DNA of 64,000 nucleotides from Pelagomonas calceolata (taxonomy: Eukaryota > Sar > Pelagophyceae > Pelagomonadales > Pelagomonadaceae). Positions 1 to 10,689 of the stretch are shown piece after piece. The stretch spans positions 1,488,001 to 1,552,000 of the forward strand of contig CAKKNE010000003.1 in NCBI GenBank assembly GCA_918797485.1, in the 5' to 3' direction. The notes beneath the pieces were generated by a model that did not search any database, was not told the DNA's origin, and saw only the letters and a list, made by a program, of their open reading frames with translations. Made by a program: the position numbers and the translations under genes. How positions within the stretch are numbered: the stretch's first letter is position 1; every line of letters starts with the position of its first letter.

Positions 1-3000
1 CCTGGCCGGCGGCGGCCCTGGCGGCGGCTCTGGCCGTCATCCTCTGGTCCCAACCAAGGGCCGGCGGCAGACGAGACCGCGGGCCGGTCGACCCCGGGGC
101 GGGCGCAGCCGCCGCGGCGCTGCTCGAGGCGACGGGCATCGACCCCGCGGCTCCGGTCTGGGGCGCGCCCTTCCGCGAGATGGCCGCGCTGTACGACGGC
201 GCCGACCCGCCGCTCGAGACTTTTGGCGTGTCGGCCAAATTCTCGAACGGGAAAGCCGCCACCGCGCGGTACTACGTCGCGCTGGAGCTCCCGGGCTCCG
301 GCGGGCACCTGCCGCGCGACGCCCAGCGCCGCGCGGCCGCGCGCACGGCCGCCGCGCTCAAGGCGCCGCCGCTCGTCGACGCCTGGCTCGCCGTGCTCGC
401 CGCGGAGGCGCCGCCGCCCGTCTACGGCTTCGGCGTTGACGCGGACGCCGGCGCCGCGAAGCTCTACGTCCAGAACCGCGACGGCGCGGCCCTGCCCCAG
501 CTACCGGCGGCCGCACAGGCGGCGATGCCGCCAGTATTTAGCAACGGCACGCGGGAGCCGCGGCAAGTGCTGTCGCTCGAATGGCACGTCGGCGAACCGA
601 CGACGGCGCTGCGTCGGTACGCCGTCGGGGCCACACCGGACGGCCCGCCGCGGGCGGCGCGCGACAGCTTCCTCGCAGTCGGCGGCGGCCAGCTGGCTGA
701 CGCGCTCGAGGCGGCGGCCGACGCGCACGCGGCATTGGTCTACGACGTGGCCGCGACCGGCTTCTTCCAGGCAGACGGCCCGGCGCCGCCCGCGCGCGCC
801 GAACGCGCCAAGGCCGGTCTCTCGTTCGTTCGGCAGCCAGACATCGAAGCGCTGACGCCGGTCTTCAAGGCCTTTGACGTCGATGCGAGCTTGGCGGCGC
901 GCTGGGTGCGAGATTCGGCGGACATAGGACACTCGATCACAAACGTGGAGGTCGGGCGCGGCGCCGTCGCGGTCTACCGCCACCCGACGCGCTTCGACTT
1001 CTTCGACGGCGCCGCGCCCGCGCTACACGCGCAACCAGCTGCGCCGCGCGGCGTGGCACCCTACGTGTGGCCGGCGCCACCGGCGGAGCTCATGATGCGC
1101 TCCGAGACGACGGTCGTCCGCGGCAGCCCGTCGGCTGGTTCCTGCGGTCGACGGGCGGCTTGGATCACTGGGACGAGTACGAAGCTGGCTGCTGGCTCGG
1201 GCTCGATTACCCCTTGGATTCGGAGGGACTCTACCCTGCTACTGACCGCTGCCACACCTGCCAATCGTCGTACCTGTGCTCCACGAACGTGGCCAAGGCC
1301 GCTCCGTCGCCCGCGCCGACGACGGCCGCGCCGACGGTGACGGCTGCGCCCACGATCGACGGTCTCGCGCTCGTGATCGACGGATCCAAAGACACGTTTT
1401 ACTACGACTCGCCTCTCTGGACGAACGACCAGCTCTACAACCGCGCCGGCGAGCTCAAGGCGCGCGCCTTCTTCGAGCCGACGAGCGAATTCACCGTCGT
1501 GATGGAATACGGCTCCGAGGAACGCTCGCTCACTATCGAGCTGGATCAGGAGAAAAGCCTGCAGGAGCTTTTCTCCGGCGACTATACCGCCACGGACGCC
1601 AGCGTCGACGCGTGGCGCTCCCTTGTTCCGGACGCGGGCTATGCAAACAACTGCAACCGGCAAGGCTTCAACACCGAATCAGATGGCTGCCACGTGGGCA
1701 TGTCGCACTGCCGCCTGCGGTTGGGCATCTGGTTCAACAACGAGGATGAATGTCATTCGTCAGACAGCTTCCTGGGCATCGGCGCTGCCGAGTTTTCGTC
1801 GGGCTCGAAATGTCACTACAACGGCGATGGCGGTGGGACCTGCGACACCAAAGCGACCGTCACGCGGATCTACGCCAGGGCCGCGCCGTCGCCCGCGCCG
1901 ACTGCGACGCTGAAGCCGTCCTTGTCGCCGGCGCCCACGATCAATGCGGTATGCGCCGCCGGCTACTACAGCTGCGCCAGCTGCTGCGACCAGGACGCGG
2001 ACTGCTCGTGCGACGGGCACGGCGGTGACGCCTACGAGCACGACTGGCGCACGCCCAAGTGCCCCGAAGGCTATTACGAGTGCCGCGATTGCTGCGACCG
2101 CGACGCGGACTGCGGCTGCGACGACCATTGCGAGTGGGGCGCGAACGCGGACTGCTCCCTCGCGTACGACGGCGACGCCAAGCCCGCGGGATGGTGCCCC
2201 GTGGGCTACCACGACTGCGGCCATCACGACTGCTGCGACTGGAACAGCGACTGTGCGTGCGACGGCGCGTGGCGGACGGGCAACGACGACGAGCACTGCG
2301 GCGTCGGGCCGACGGGCCACGATGGCGCGCTGCCGGACTTCGAGTGCAGCGTGCGCAAAGGCTCGACGTCTGCTGGCAGCGTGTCCCTCTACGAGGACAA
2401 GAGCCGCGGCTCGGAATGCGACGCGCTCGACTCTAGCGGAAATGTCGTGGACGCGGACTCCGCGGACCACTGCTGCCAGGGTGAGGCTTATTGTTGCAAT
2501 CACGTCCTCCCTCAAGCTTTGTACGTCTGGGGCGACTCTGGTGGCGCGGATTGCCCTGCGGATTCTGATATCATCGATACATATGAAGGGTGCCTAGCGG
2601 CAGTCGAATGGTTTGCGCAACAGGGCGTCTCCATGGCAGCAAGCTCGCTCGAGAATGTTGCGTGGGGAGGGCCACGCGGTTGCCACGCCCAGTCCGATGT
2701 GACCGGCACCACCGTGCACTTCCAATTCAACAGTAATATCGACGGTGGCACAAGAGCAGACGATCACACCATTCTGTGTCAAGTCTCAGGAGCTACCGCA
2801 GACGGTACTGGGTCGTGCACGTCCGACTCCGACGATTGCGGCTACCGGTTCCGCTGTGGCGGCTCTCCCGAACCCGTGGACGGCGCGTGCGACAGCATTC
2901 ACGTGCATTACGGCGTGGCCTGCAGCTCGGCGCACGGAGAGGCGCACGGCTGCCCGATCGTGAACGTCCCGCGAGAGACGTGGGATTACGATCTTTGGAG

Positions 3001-6000
3001 CTGCGACGACTTGTGCGGGCGAGTCGGCGGGTGGTGCGAGCGCGCGGCGTACATGAGCAACGATCACTGCGGGTCGGACGTCCACGAGGAGTACGAGCTC
3101 TCGTGCGATCAGGGCATTCGTGATTCGGGTTTGACGTATCCGTCCCACACTCTGTGCTGGTGCCGGGTCGAGGACACGCCTATGCCGACGGCCATGCCGA
3201 CGTCCGTGCCGACGTCGGCGCCAACGCCCACGTTCCAGCCGACGGTGGCGCCGACGAAAGTCCCGACGCCGGTGCCGACGTCGATGCCGTCTCGCGAGCC
3301 GACGACGGCGACAAATCGGCCGACGTCGACGCCGACGCACGTGCCGACGTCGCCGACGTCAGCGCCGACGAAAGTCCCGACGTCGACGCCGACGTCGATG
3401 CCGTCTCGCGAGCCGACGACGGCGACAAATCGGCCGACGTCGACGCCGACGCACGTGCCGACGTCGCCGACGTCAGCGCCGACGAAAGTGCCCACCGCGC
3501 AGCCGTCGCTCGAGCCCAAAACCGAAACCCCAACGAGCGTTCCGACGTCGACGCCGACGACGCCGCCGACGCCCGAGCCGACGGCGACGCCAAGCGCGTT
3601 TCCGACGCCAAGCGAGCCGTCGCCGTCGCCCACGATTGAATATTTTGCGGCGCCAGGTGACAATCTGCAGACTGTGCTTGATTCGGCGCCCGATGGCAGC
3701 GAGATCGTACTCGCGGACGGGACGTATACCAGCGGACAGAGCCCAAATTTTCTATCCATCAGCAAAGACATCACAGTTCGTGCGCTGAACCCAAGGGGCG
3801 CGATCCTTGACGGGCAGAACGGTCGACGCCTCTTCTGCATCAGCACTAGCGGCACCGTCGTGATCGAGGGCCTGGACCTAGCTTGCGGTGCGGCGCGGAC
3901 GGGGCGGGCGAGGACCAGACCGTCACGATCTATTGCGGTCCGACGGCCCTGCCGACGGCGGCGCCAACGTCCGTGCCGACGCCATCGCCGAGCCCCGCGC
4001 CGAGCCGCCTGCCGACGACGGCGCCAACGTCCGTGCCGACGTTACCGCCGAGCCCCGCGCCGAGCCGCCTGCCGACGACGGCGCCAACGTCCGTGCCGAC
4101 GTTACCGCCGAGCCCCGCGCCGAGCCGCGTGCCGACGGTGGCACCAACGTCCTCGCCGACGTCTCCGCCGAGCCCCGCGCCGACAACTGCGGTGCCGTCG
4201 CCGGTGCCGTCGCTCGCGCCGACGACCATAAATTACCGCCTCGCGGACTTCTCGGCGACGGCGCCCGCGGAGCTGGCCGAGGCGGCCTTTACGGGGACGG
4301 CTCTCAAGGTAGAGCACCTGGTCGTCAACCTCACGGTCCCGGCGACCGAGCCCGTTCACGTGTCGCTGAGCGCGTGGGAGCAGGGCGGCGGAGGTTTTCG
4401 CGGCAGGCGGAGGAAGGGCGGCGGCGCCCTCCGCTTCTACGCCGAGGACCCAGATAACCCGGGCTACGCGCTCGTCTCCGACCGCGGAACAGCCTTCGTC
4501 ACAGAAAGTATCCCCGCTGGCGACACCATTCTTACCCTCGCCGCCGGCGCGCTCCGGGACCGCGTCAATAACGGCCAGAGCGTCGTGCAGACCATCACGG
4601 TCTCCCTCGACTCGGACGATCCGATCTACGGCCGCGAGCGAAACTTTGTCGGGTCGTTCGCCGTGACGGTGCTGGACGTCGACGAGTCGCTGATCGCGGT
4701 GAACAAATTCCTGGCGACGACGGACCCCGTCACCTCCGACGCGGCGGCCCTCACGGCGAAAGCAAAGGAGAACGCCGCGGCCTTCGTCTTCACGGCAGCG
4801 CTGACGAGCCGGCCGTTTTCCGCCGTGCACCTTGAGGTCAAGGGCGACGTCGACGCGTTTGCGAGCATCTCCGTCGACGGCGCCGACGGAGGGAACCGCA
4901 CGGTCGAGCCTGCCGACTGGGCCTCGGCCGTGACGTACGAGTTCCGCGTCGCCGACGACGCCGTGCTCTCCGGCGACCGCAACTACTCCGTATGGTTCGT
5001 GGCGCGCTCGGACGATGCTAATTATAACAGCGTTCGCTCGGCTACGATGACGTGCCAGGTGATAGAGGACGACGTCGCGTTCGCGACGGTCTCGGGCAAG
5101 CAATTGACGGTCGGGGCCGGCGTCAACGGTCCGACGTTCAGCGACGGCTACTGGATCACGCTCTTCGCGCCGCCGACGGCCAACGTCTTCGTGTCGCTCG
5201 CCTGCGCCGACACGAATGTGTTCTACACGAAGCGGCTCGTGTTCACGCCGGACAGCTGGGATCGGAAGTAGACGGGACCATCTCGGACCTGCTGCAGATC
5301 GAGCTCGGCGGCGAAGGCACCACGGTCAAGGTTGACAACCTCGCCGAACCCATCGTGTTCGACATCCCGTTCGACTACGACCCGGCGCTCGAGGATGGCT
5401 ACGACCCGGGCACGGACACGGGCGTGTGTTCGGATCAGTCTCAGGTCCTGACCTTCAACTGTGACGTGCCCACGACCTTCGACTGCGGCGGGTCTGAAGA
5501 CCCGCGCGACGTCACCGTGAATTGTCCCACCAAGGCGGCTTCGTGCTCGTTCTGGGATAATGCGACGAGAAGCTGGTCCTCCGACGGCTGTTCTGTCGTC
5601 GCGAACACGGCGTCCGGCGTGACGTGCGCGTGTACGCATCTGACCGACTTCGCCGCCTCGACGACCGCCCCGGACGCGGACGTCGTCGTGAGCGTCCGAT
5701 ATCCCACGCCATCGCCGACCACACCGTCACCGACGTCGAGCCCCACGACGTCGTCGCCGGGCCCCTCGCCGCGACCGACGCCGCGATCTAGCCCGGCGCC
5801 GACGCCCCTGCCCGGGCACCCCACGGCGGCGCCGGTCTTTGCTCCGACGCAGCGGCCCACACCAACGCCCACGCCGCGACCGACGCGAGCGCCGTCTCCC
5901 ATTCCCACGCCGATGCCGACGACCGAGCCGCCGTCGCCGTCGCCGACGCACCAGCCGACGCCGGCCCCCACGCCGGCGCCGACGCAAGCTCAGACGCTGG

Positions 6001-6929
6001 TCCAGGTCGCTTCGTCGGTGACGCTCGAGGGCGTCAACCCCGTCCTGTTTAACGCCGACAAGACCGGCAGGCAGGCGGCGTTCGCGCAGTCGATCATGGA
6101 CAGCGCCAACGATCTCTTCGACGAGATCATAGACATTGAGGCCGCCGGGCGGCGTCGCCTCGACGACGGCGCGGGCGTCGCGATCTCGTACACGGGCATC
6201 GCCCGCATCGACGGCACGGATAACGGCGAACAAGTCTCGGCGGAATTGCTGGAACAGTCCATGGACGCCCTGACGTTGGCAATTAACGACGGGAGTTTCT
6301 TGACCACGCTGCAGGCCGCGGATTCCGCGTTCGCCGCCGTGACCGTGGACGAGACGGCGACGTACGCGGCGATTGCGGCGGCCACGGTCGTCTTCGTCGT
6401 CACCACGCCGGCGCCGACTACGTCGCCGAGCCCGAGGCCCACGTCGGCGCCGTCCCTGCGGCCGACGCCAAAACCGTCCCCGCGGCCGACGGCCACACCT
6501 TCGAGCGGGGCACCTGGCGGCGCTGCCGGCGACGACGACGGCGCTGCCGACGACGGCGGTGCCGCCGCCGCCCCCGCCCCCGCCCCCGCCTCTGGCGGCG
6601 GGGGCTCCGACTCGGGCGGTGGCACTCTTATCATCATCATTGTGGTGTTGGTAGTTGTTATTTTGATGCTCCTGTCAGGCATCGGCGGCTACCTCGTGAG
6701 CACGCGGCGAGGAAACAAGATTTCTGCCGTGGCCGTCGCCGTCGCGCCTGTCGAGGACGGTGAGCTGACGACAGACCGCTGGGCGACCGCGCGCCGCGAG
6801 GAACGCTGTATGATGAAAGCCTCGCCGCGCGTGCTGCCCATGGTCACGCCTACAGACGCGGCCGCGACGCACTTTCCGCCCTCGGGCGCGCCGCGGAGGC
6901 AAGCCCCGGACCTCGAGGACCAAGTCTGA
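1..6929 (+). CDS. PT-rich, Cys-rich surface protein with GPS motif and one TM segment (5' partial, frame-disrupted)
   Basis: The reading frame is already open at base 3 and begins with a hydrophobic stretch ([15 protein letters not shown]) resembling a signal anchor, so the gene starts left of the window. Bases 3-1120 encode a region homologous to the N-terminus of the receptor-like kinase at 12804-19324 (shared [17 protein letters not shown] and VWPAP blocks). The frame shifts near 1125 into one with Cys-rich CCDxDxDC repeats (1950-2270), PT-rich linkers (3180-3630) and the first turns of a beta-helix (3640-3885). It shifts again near 3890 into a frame ending in TAG at 5269-5271; the last frame runs to TGA at 6927-6929. 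That part has a GPS-like motif (W, then CxCxHLTDF; 5542-5655), a second PT-rich linker, a conserved block before the membrane, a roughly 25-residue TM segment (6625-6700) and a short tail. I found no usable intron at the frame changes, so this is a decaying gene or the assembly has indels. Role unknown; probably a cell-surface protein. Confidence 0.6.
3248..3489 (+). repeat. 114-bp tandem repeat coding for PT-rich linker
   Basis: A 114-bp unit (38 codons, PTS/VPT-rich) occurs twice in full (from 3248 and 3362), with the start of a third copy at 3476. The two full copies are nearly identical, so the duplication is recent. The period is a multiple of three and keeps the frame. Confidence 0.85.
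3961..4182 (+). repeat. 60-bp tandem repeat coding for PT/SPAP linker
   Basis: Three near-identical 60-bp units start at 3961, 4021 and 4081, with a diverged partial unit from 4141. Each encodes 20 residues rich in Pro, Thr, Ser and Ala, typical of the extended mucin-like linkers of ochrophyte surface proteins. Confidence 0.9.
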
Positions 6930-7069
6930 TGAGGTACAATCCCCCCCCCCCCGTTTAGAATCCTTTGCTTGCGCGCTCGCTCGGGCCGACTGAGGCCGAC
7001 GGCGCACCCCATTTCCCCTTTCTTTCGTGTTTCATAAATACTGCTAGTATTGGATGCCGACCTCTTACG

Positions 7070-7235
7070 CTGGCGGGTAAAGACCCCGCACACTTTTCGA
7101 TAAACCCGTTTTCTCAAAGGCCCGGGGCCTTTTTTGCCAGTGAGAGGAAAAAGGGGTAGTAACCCGAACGACGTAGGAGAGAGGGGTGGTACCCCTTTGA
7201 CGACGTAAAAGAGGGGTGGGGTCTTTACGCACCAG
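7070..7235. mobile_element. Non-autonomous inverted-repeat DNA transposon (MITE), 166 bp
   Basis: The ends are inverted repeats: CTGGCGGGTAAAGACCCC at the left, matched by GGGGTCTTTACGCACCAG at the right with two mismatches. The element is flanked by a perfect 9-bp direct repeat, CCTCTTACG, at 7061-7069 and 7236-7244. The interior has two related sub-repeats (AGGGGT-GTA-CCC...GACGTA) and no coding capacity. An 8-9 bp target duplication fits hAT-like or Mutator-like transposases, but the superfamily is not decided by these ends. It sits a few bases beyond the stop codon of the minus-strand GPR107-like gene, so it is probably in that gene's 3' untranslated region. The spacer to its left carries a 12-base poly-C run at 6941-6952. 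Confidence 0.75.
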
Positions 7236-7250
7236 CCTCTTACGCGCGCG

Positions 7251-8673
7251 TCAGGCCGGCGCCGCCTCCTTCCCCGGCTCCTCCGCGTCGCCCCCGCCGA
7301 GGCCGAACTCCTCGAGCTCCTCGGCGCGCACGGCGAGGTACGGGTTGTCCTCGCGCGGCCGGAACTTGTAGCCCGTCGCCGCGTAGAATAATAAAGTAGC
7401 GCCCTCGGCGAAGACGTAGCGCAGCCACAAAAACTCGAAGGGCAGCGTCGCCGCCAGCAGGAAGACGACGATGCGCGTGAAGTAGACGTAGGCCACGACC
7501 ATGACGTAGAACTGGCGGAAGAGCGTCAGCTTGCCGACCGTGTCCGCGGCCTTGCCGTCCGCCGCCGCCGCCTCGCGCAGGTGCCGGATCGACCACACGA
7601 TGGGCATGAGGATGGCCACGCAGCAGGCGATGTCCACGAGGTGCAGCACGTCGCGCCACGTGAGCCACGCGCGCGACCCCGGCGCCGCCTCCTCGAAGAC
7701 GACGAGCGCGAGGTTGTCGACGACCTGGAGGACGAGGACGACGACGACGATGCGCCGCTCCCGGCCGCTCAGGTAGGGCTTGACGATCGACCAGCCCGTG
7801 CCCACGAGCAAAATGACCTGCGCGCGCGGCGACCGGTGCGTCACCCGCCGAGCGGGCGTCGCGTCGATGGCGTGGACGCGCCGCCACGATGCGACTCTCG
7901 CGCCGCGCGCGCACCACGAACAGCATGACGCCCTTGAGCGACGCGAAGACGTAGTAGGCGTCGGCCCAGCCGCCGCCCGAGCCCGTTCTATCAATAGCGG
8001 CGTAGCGCGCGGCCCGCGCCGCGAGCGTGAGCGTCTTGAGGATGAGTAATACGCCCATGAGGGGATGCACGCGGTGCACGCGCTCCTTGCCTCCCCTGCA
8101 CAAAAGGAACCACCAGACGCAGGCGCAGAGCCCGAAGAGGCCCGCGAAGGCCGCAAAAACTTTTGGTAGGGCGGCCTCGCACGCTGATAAATAAGAGGGC
8201 CCCGGGTTGTAGAACTTGGCCTCGAGGTGGAAGGACGACGCGCCATCTTTAGATTCGTCGGGCGCGCAGCGCGCGTAGACGAGAGAATATAAACCCTCCT
8301 CGCCCGCCTTCACGACGTGTTTCAGCGTCTGCGTGTCCGCCCACTTGCTCCGGTCGCTCAGGTCCATCTCGAAGACGGCGCCGTCGCCCCTCGCGCCCTC
8401 GGTCCAGTCCAGGATGCAGGCCTCGGCCTCCAGGGACTCCTCGAGCTCCTGCTGCGCGGCGGACTCCGACGCCGCGCGCCGCATCGCGAAGCCCGCGCGC
8501 GGGTCGCCGCGGCCGTCGACGCGGAAGTCGCTCACGTCCAGCTCGAGCACGCCGCCCTCGACGAAGCAGAAGGACTCGATGCGGTACAGCGCGCGCCGGT
8601 CCTTGTCCACGACCAGGTCGTGGATGCTCGCGCTTGCGCCGGCCGCGAGGAGGAGCCAGCGGCGGGCGGCCAT
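7251..8673 (-). CDS. GPR107/GPR108-like (lung seven-transmembrane family) protein, two exons
   Basis: The ATG is at 8671-8673 and is followed by a signal peptide (MAARRWLLLAAGASA). Exon 1 is 8673-7915, the intron 7818-7914, and exon 2 7817-7251 with TGA at 7251-7253; the product is about 441 residues. The luminal N-terminal half precedes a seven-helix domain with hallmarks of the GPR107/LU7TM family: FYNPGPSYLSA before helix 1, HPLMGVLLILK, LLVGTGWSIVKPYLS, WRDVLHLVDIACC, VVWSIRHL, YVYFTRI and GYKFRP near the end. Family members act in Golgi and endosomal trafficking. Splicing GTG|GTGCGC...CGCGCAG|GTC joins MLFV to VILLVGTGW in frame, as the family requires. The intron contains an introner-core remnant at 7849-7875. 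Confidence 0.88.
7849..7875. repeat. Introner-core remnant inside the GPR107-like intron
   Basis: These 27 bases match the hairpin core of the introners of this window (CGAGCAGG...GCGTGG) at 26 of 27 positions. They sit in the middle of a 97-bp GT-AG intron whose ends no longer show the introner inverted repeats. I infer an old introner insertion shortened by deletion. Confidence 0.65.
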
Positions 8674-8811
8674 TATGGTGGGGGCGCGCTGCGGCTGTTG
8701 GTCTGTTTGTCGCTTCCTGTTACGCAGCCACCTTGTTGATGGCCTACTCGACCCTTACGCAGCCAGTGCCAGCCACCTCTGTGCTCCTTTGTGCGTTCGG
8801 AGGCAAATTAT

Positions 8812-8839
8812 ATGCTAGTGTCTTACAGGACGCTAGCAT
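8812..8839. promoter_or_regulatory. Palindromic upstream motif, copy 1
   Basis: GCTAGTGTCTTAC...CGCTAGC at 8814-8837 is extended to ATGCTAG/CTAGCAT arms. It lies 141 nt upstream of the minus-strand start at 8673, in a 369-bp spacer where I see nothing else. It is one of eleven copies in the window, all upstream of genes. The function is unknown; a promoter or 5' UTR element is my inference. Confidence 0.55.
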
Positions 8840-9042
8840 TTTGCTGCTGCGAAGCGATCGGGCGCGGTAGTACGTCCATCGCGAAGAGCCAAGACCGCGG
8901 AGAGCAATAAACCCCCTGCAAGCGGGGGGACCCCGCGCCGCCAAGAGCCTGAGCCCGAGCCTGACGGGCTCGGACCCGTTGCCTAGATGCTACCTCGTAC
9001 AGTCTCACATATACGCGACGGCGGAATCGGGGGAGACGGCTC

Positions 9043-10074
9043 CTAGAGGCGACTCCTAGCACACCGCCGCCGCACCAGGTCCGCGAATTCGCCCGCGAGC
9101 CACGACGCGGTCGGCCGTTTTTCCCAGCGCGGGTCCAGCATCGCCTCCAGCAACTCGCCCTCGCGCGCCGGCTCGGCGCGGAGCCGGCACCGCGCCGCCT
9201 CGGCCGGGAGCGCCGCCGCGGCGAGCGTGGCGCCGACGCGGCGCCGCCTGAGCCGCTGCGCGAGCTCGCGGAAACGAGCTGCGAGACGATCCGGTCGCTC
9301 CTCGACGCCATGGCGGCGCGCGGTGTCGGGCCCGTGCGCGCACCGCAGGAGCAGGAAGACGAGCCCCGCGCCCCAGACGTCGCTCGCGGGCGTGAGGGCC
9401 ACGCGCCCCGCCTCCGGCGCCGCCGCCAGCGCGCCCGCGGTCGCCAGGCACCCCCCCGTTCCCGGCCGCGCGCCGGCCAGGCAGGCCCGCCCGAAGTCCG
9501 AGACCTTCCACCGCATGGCCGGCCCCGCGCCCTTGTACAGCAGGTTGCCGGCGTGGACGTCCTGGTTTACGATGCCGACGGCGTGCGCCGCCGCCAGGCC
9601 CCGCAGCATCTGGTGCACCGCCGTCAGAGCGAAGCACGCCCGGTCGCGGCGCGGCGGCACGAACCTGAGCGGGTCGGTGCCGTTCGTGGCCAGGAGGAGC
9701 TGGACCAGCGAACCGTCCATGCGCTCGTAGGTCGCGACGCGGGTCGCACCGCCGTCGAAGCACGCCGTCGCGGTCATCACGTGCGCGCCGGACACGTTCA
9801 GCAGGTTCGGGAGGAGGTCGTTCGCGAGATGAATCGCCATGCCACCGGGGGCCCGCTTCAGGACCACGCGCCGTTGCGTCTGCGCGTCCGTGGCCGCGTC
9901 GACGGTCAGGAAGACGCCCGTCCGGGGTCCGAGGGGCGACAGCCGCGTGCGATCGACGAAGCGCGCCTCGTCGAAGGTCTCGGCGCAGAAGCGGCCGAGG
10001 CCGTCGACCAGGCTCTCGTTCCAGTAGCGCGCGCGGCACCGGGTGCTTAGGAGCAATAGGACCCATCGACTCAT
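9043..10074 (-). CDS. Secretory protein kinase-like protein
   Basis: 343 residues from ATG 10072-10074 to TAG 9043-9045, intronless. A hydrophobic N-terminus (MSRWVLLLLSTRCRA) suggests a signal peptide. The kinase fold is visible from VVLKRAP (VAIK-like lysine), through a catalytic loop VNQDVHAGNLL, where the usual HRD is NQD with the catalytic Asp kept and Asn in HAGN, to the metal-binding DFG in KVSDFGRA and an ASDVWGAGLVF helix-F motif. The glycine loop is not obvious. It is probably an active or atypical eukaryotic-like kinase of the secretory pathway; no substrate can be named. The C-terminal third is Arg/Ala-rich. Confidence 0.7.
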   Translation of the reverse strand: MSRWVLLLLSTRCRARYWNESLVDGLGRFCAETFDEARFVDRTRLSPLGPRTGVFLTVDAATDAQTQRRVVLKRAPGGMAIHLANDLLPNLLNVSGAHVMTATACFDGGATRVATYERMDGSLVQLLLATNGTDPLRFVPPRRDRACFALTAVHQMLRGLAAAHAVGIVNQDVHAGNLLYKGAGPAMRWKVSDFGRACLAGARPGTGGCLATAGALAAAPEAGRVALTPASDVWGAGLVFLLLRCAHGPDTARRHGVEERPDRLAARFRELAQRLRRRRVGATLAAAALPAEAARCRLRAEPAREGELLEAMLDPRWEKRPTASWLAGEFADLVRRRCARSRL

Positions 10075-10198
10075 GAATTAGGGCTGCCGCCCGGTGCCAC
10101 AACCTGTTAGGTTGTACAACTTCTTCCTGTAAGCACGGCTGCCCAGCCACCGCGAATGCCTCTGCAGGCATCCTTTGCGCACGCCCGAAGCCGGATGC

Positions 10199-10221
10199 CT
10201 AGTGTGTTACAGGCCGCTAGC
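10199..10221. promoter_or_regulatory. Palindromic upstream motif, copy 2
   Basis: CCTAGTGTGTTACAGG...GCTAGC lies in the 615-bp divergent spacer, 125 nt upstream of the minus-strand start at 10074 and 469 nt upstream of the plus-strand start at 10690. The same spacer has TTGCAAGCG at 10577-10585, a word also found upstream of other genes. I see nothing else in it. Confidence 0.5.
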
Positions 10222-10689
10222 TTTGCATAACGCGGTTTGTTTAGATTTTTTGGCCGTCGGTGGCGCGGGTGCGACTTGCAAGGTTCGACTGACGACTGGT
10301 AGTTGGCGTCGGCGTGCTACGCGGACGGGACAAGACAGCAGCGCGCACCGTACCGTCGACGCGCGCGGGTTGACTCTCGCACTGCGCGGCGAACGGAGAG
10401 GGAAGCGAGCCGTGCCTTACATGCGAGGCGACCATTCACGCTTCTCGTATCTGAATTCTCCCGCAACCTACTAGAAAATTGAAAGTGTGGCATCTCAGCC
10501 CCAAAAAACGCCATCGCACGCCCGCCCAAGAGCCCAGATCAGCCCCACGAGCGGACCGAGGCCCGTCGCCAGCGATTTGCAAGCGACCAGCCAAAAAACG
10601 CGGACGCCAGCGGCGTTTTAGTCGATTTTGGCGCCTTGGCGCGAGAGCCCAGCCCAGCCCCTAGGCGCGGCGCGCGGCGCATACAGCTC

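Noticed and set aside
1061-1130. Small intron to explain the first frame change in the left-edge gene
   Set aside because: The only GT-AG pairs here would remove VWPAP residues conserved with the paralogue or be about 14 bp long.
3109-3855. Long antisense open frame rich in Val-Gly-Asp opposite the PT-rich linker
   Set aside because: It is a mirror of the repetitive plus-strand coding sequence (GTCGGC reading from GCCGAC); no independent gene signals.
3248-4182. Regularly spaced repeats that might look like a CRISPR array
   Set aside because: Units are contiguous, keep the reading frame and encode PT-rich linkers; there are no unique spacers and the genome is eukaryotic.
6941-6952. Poly-C run as a functional element
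   Set aside because: A 12-base homopolymer is common in GC-rich spacers and may be partly an assembly artefact.
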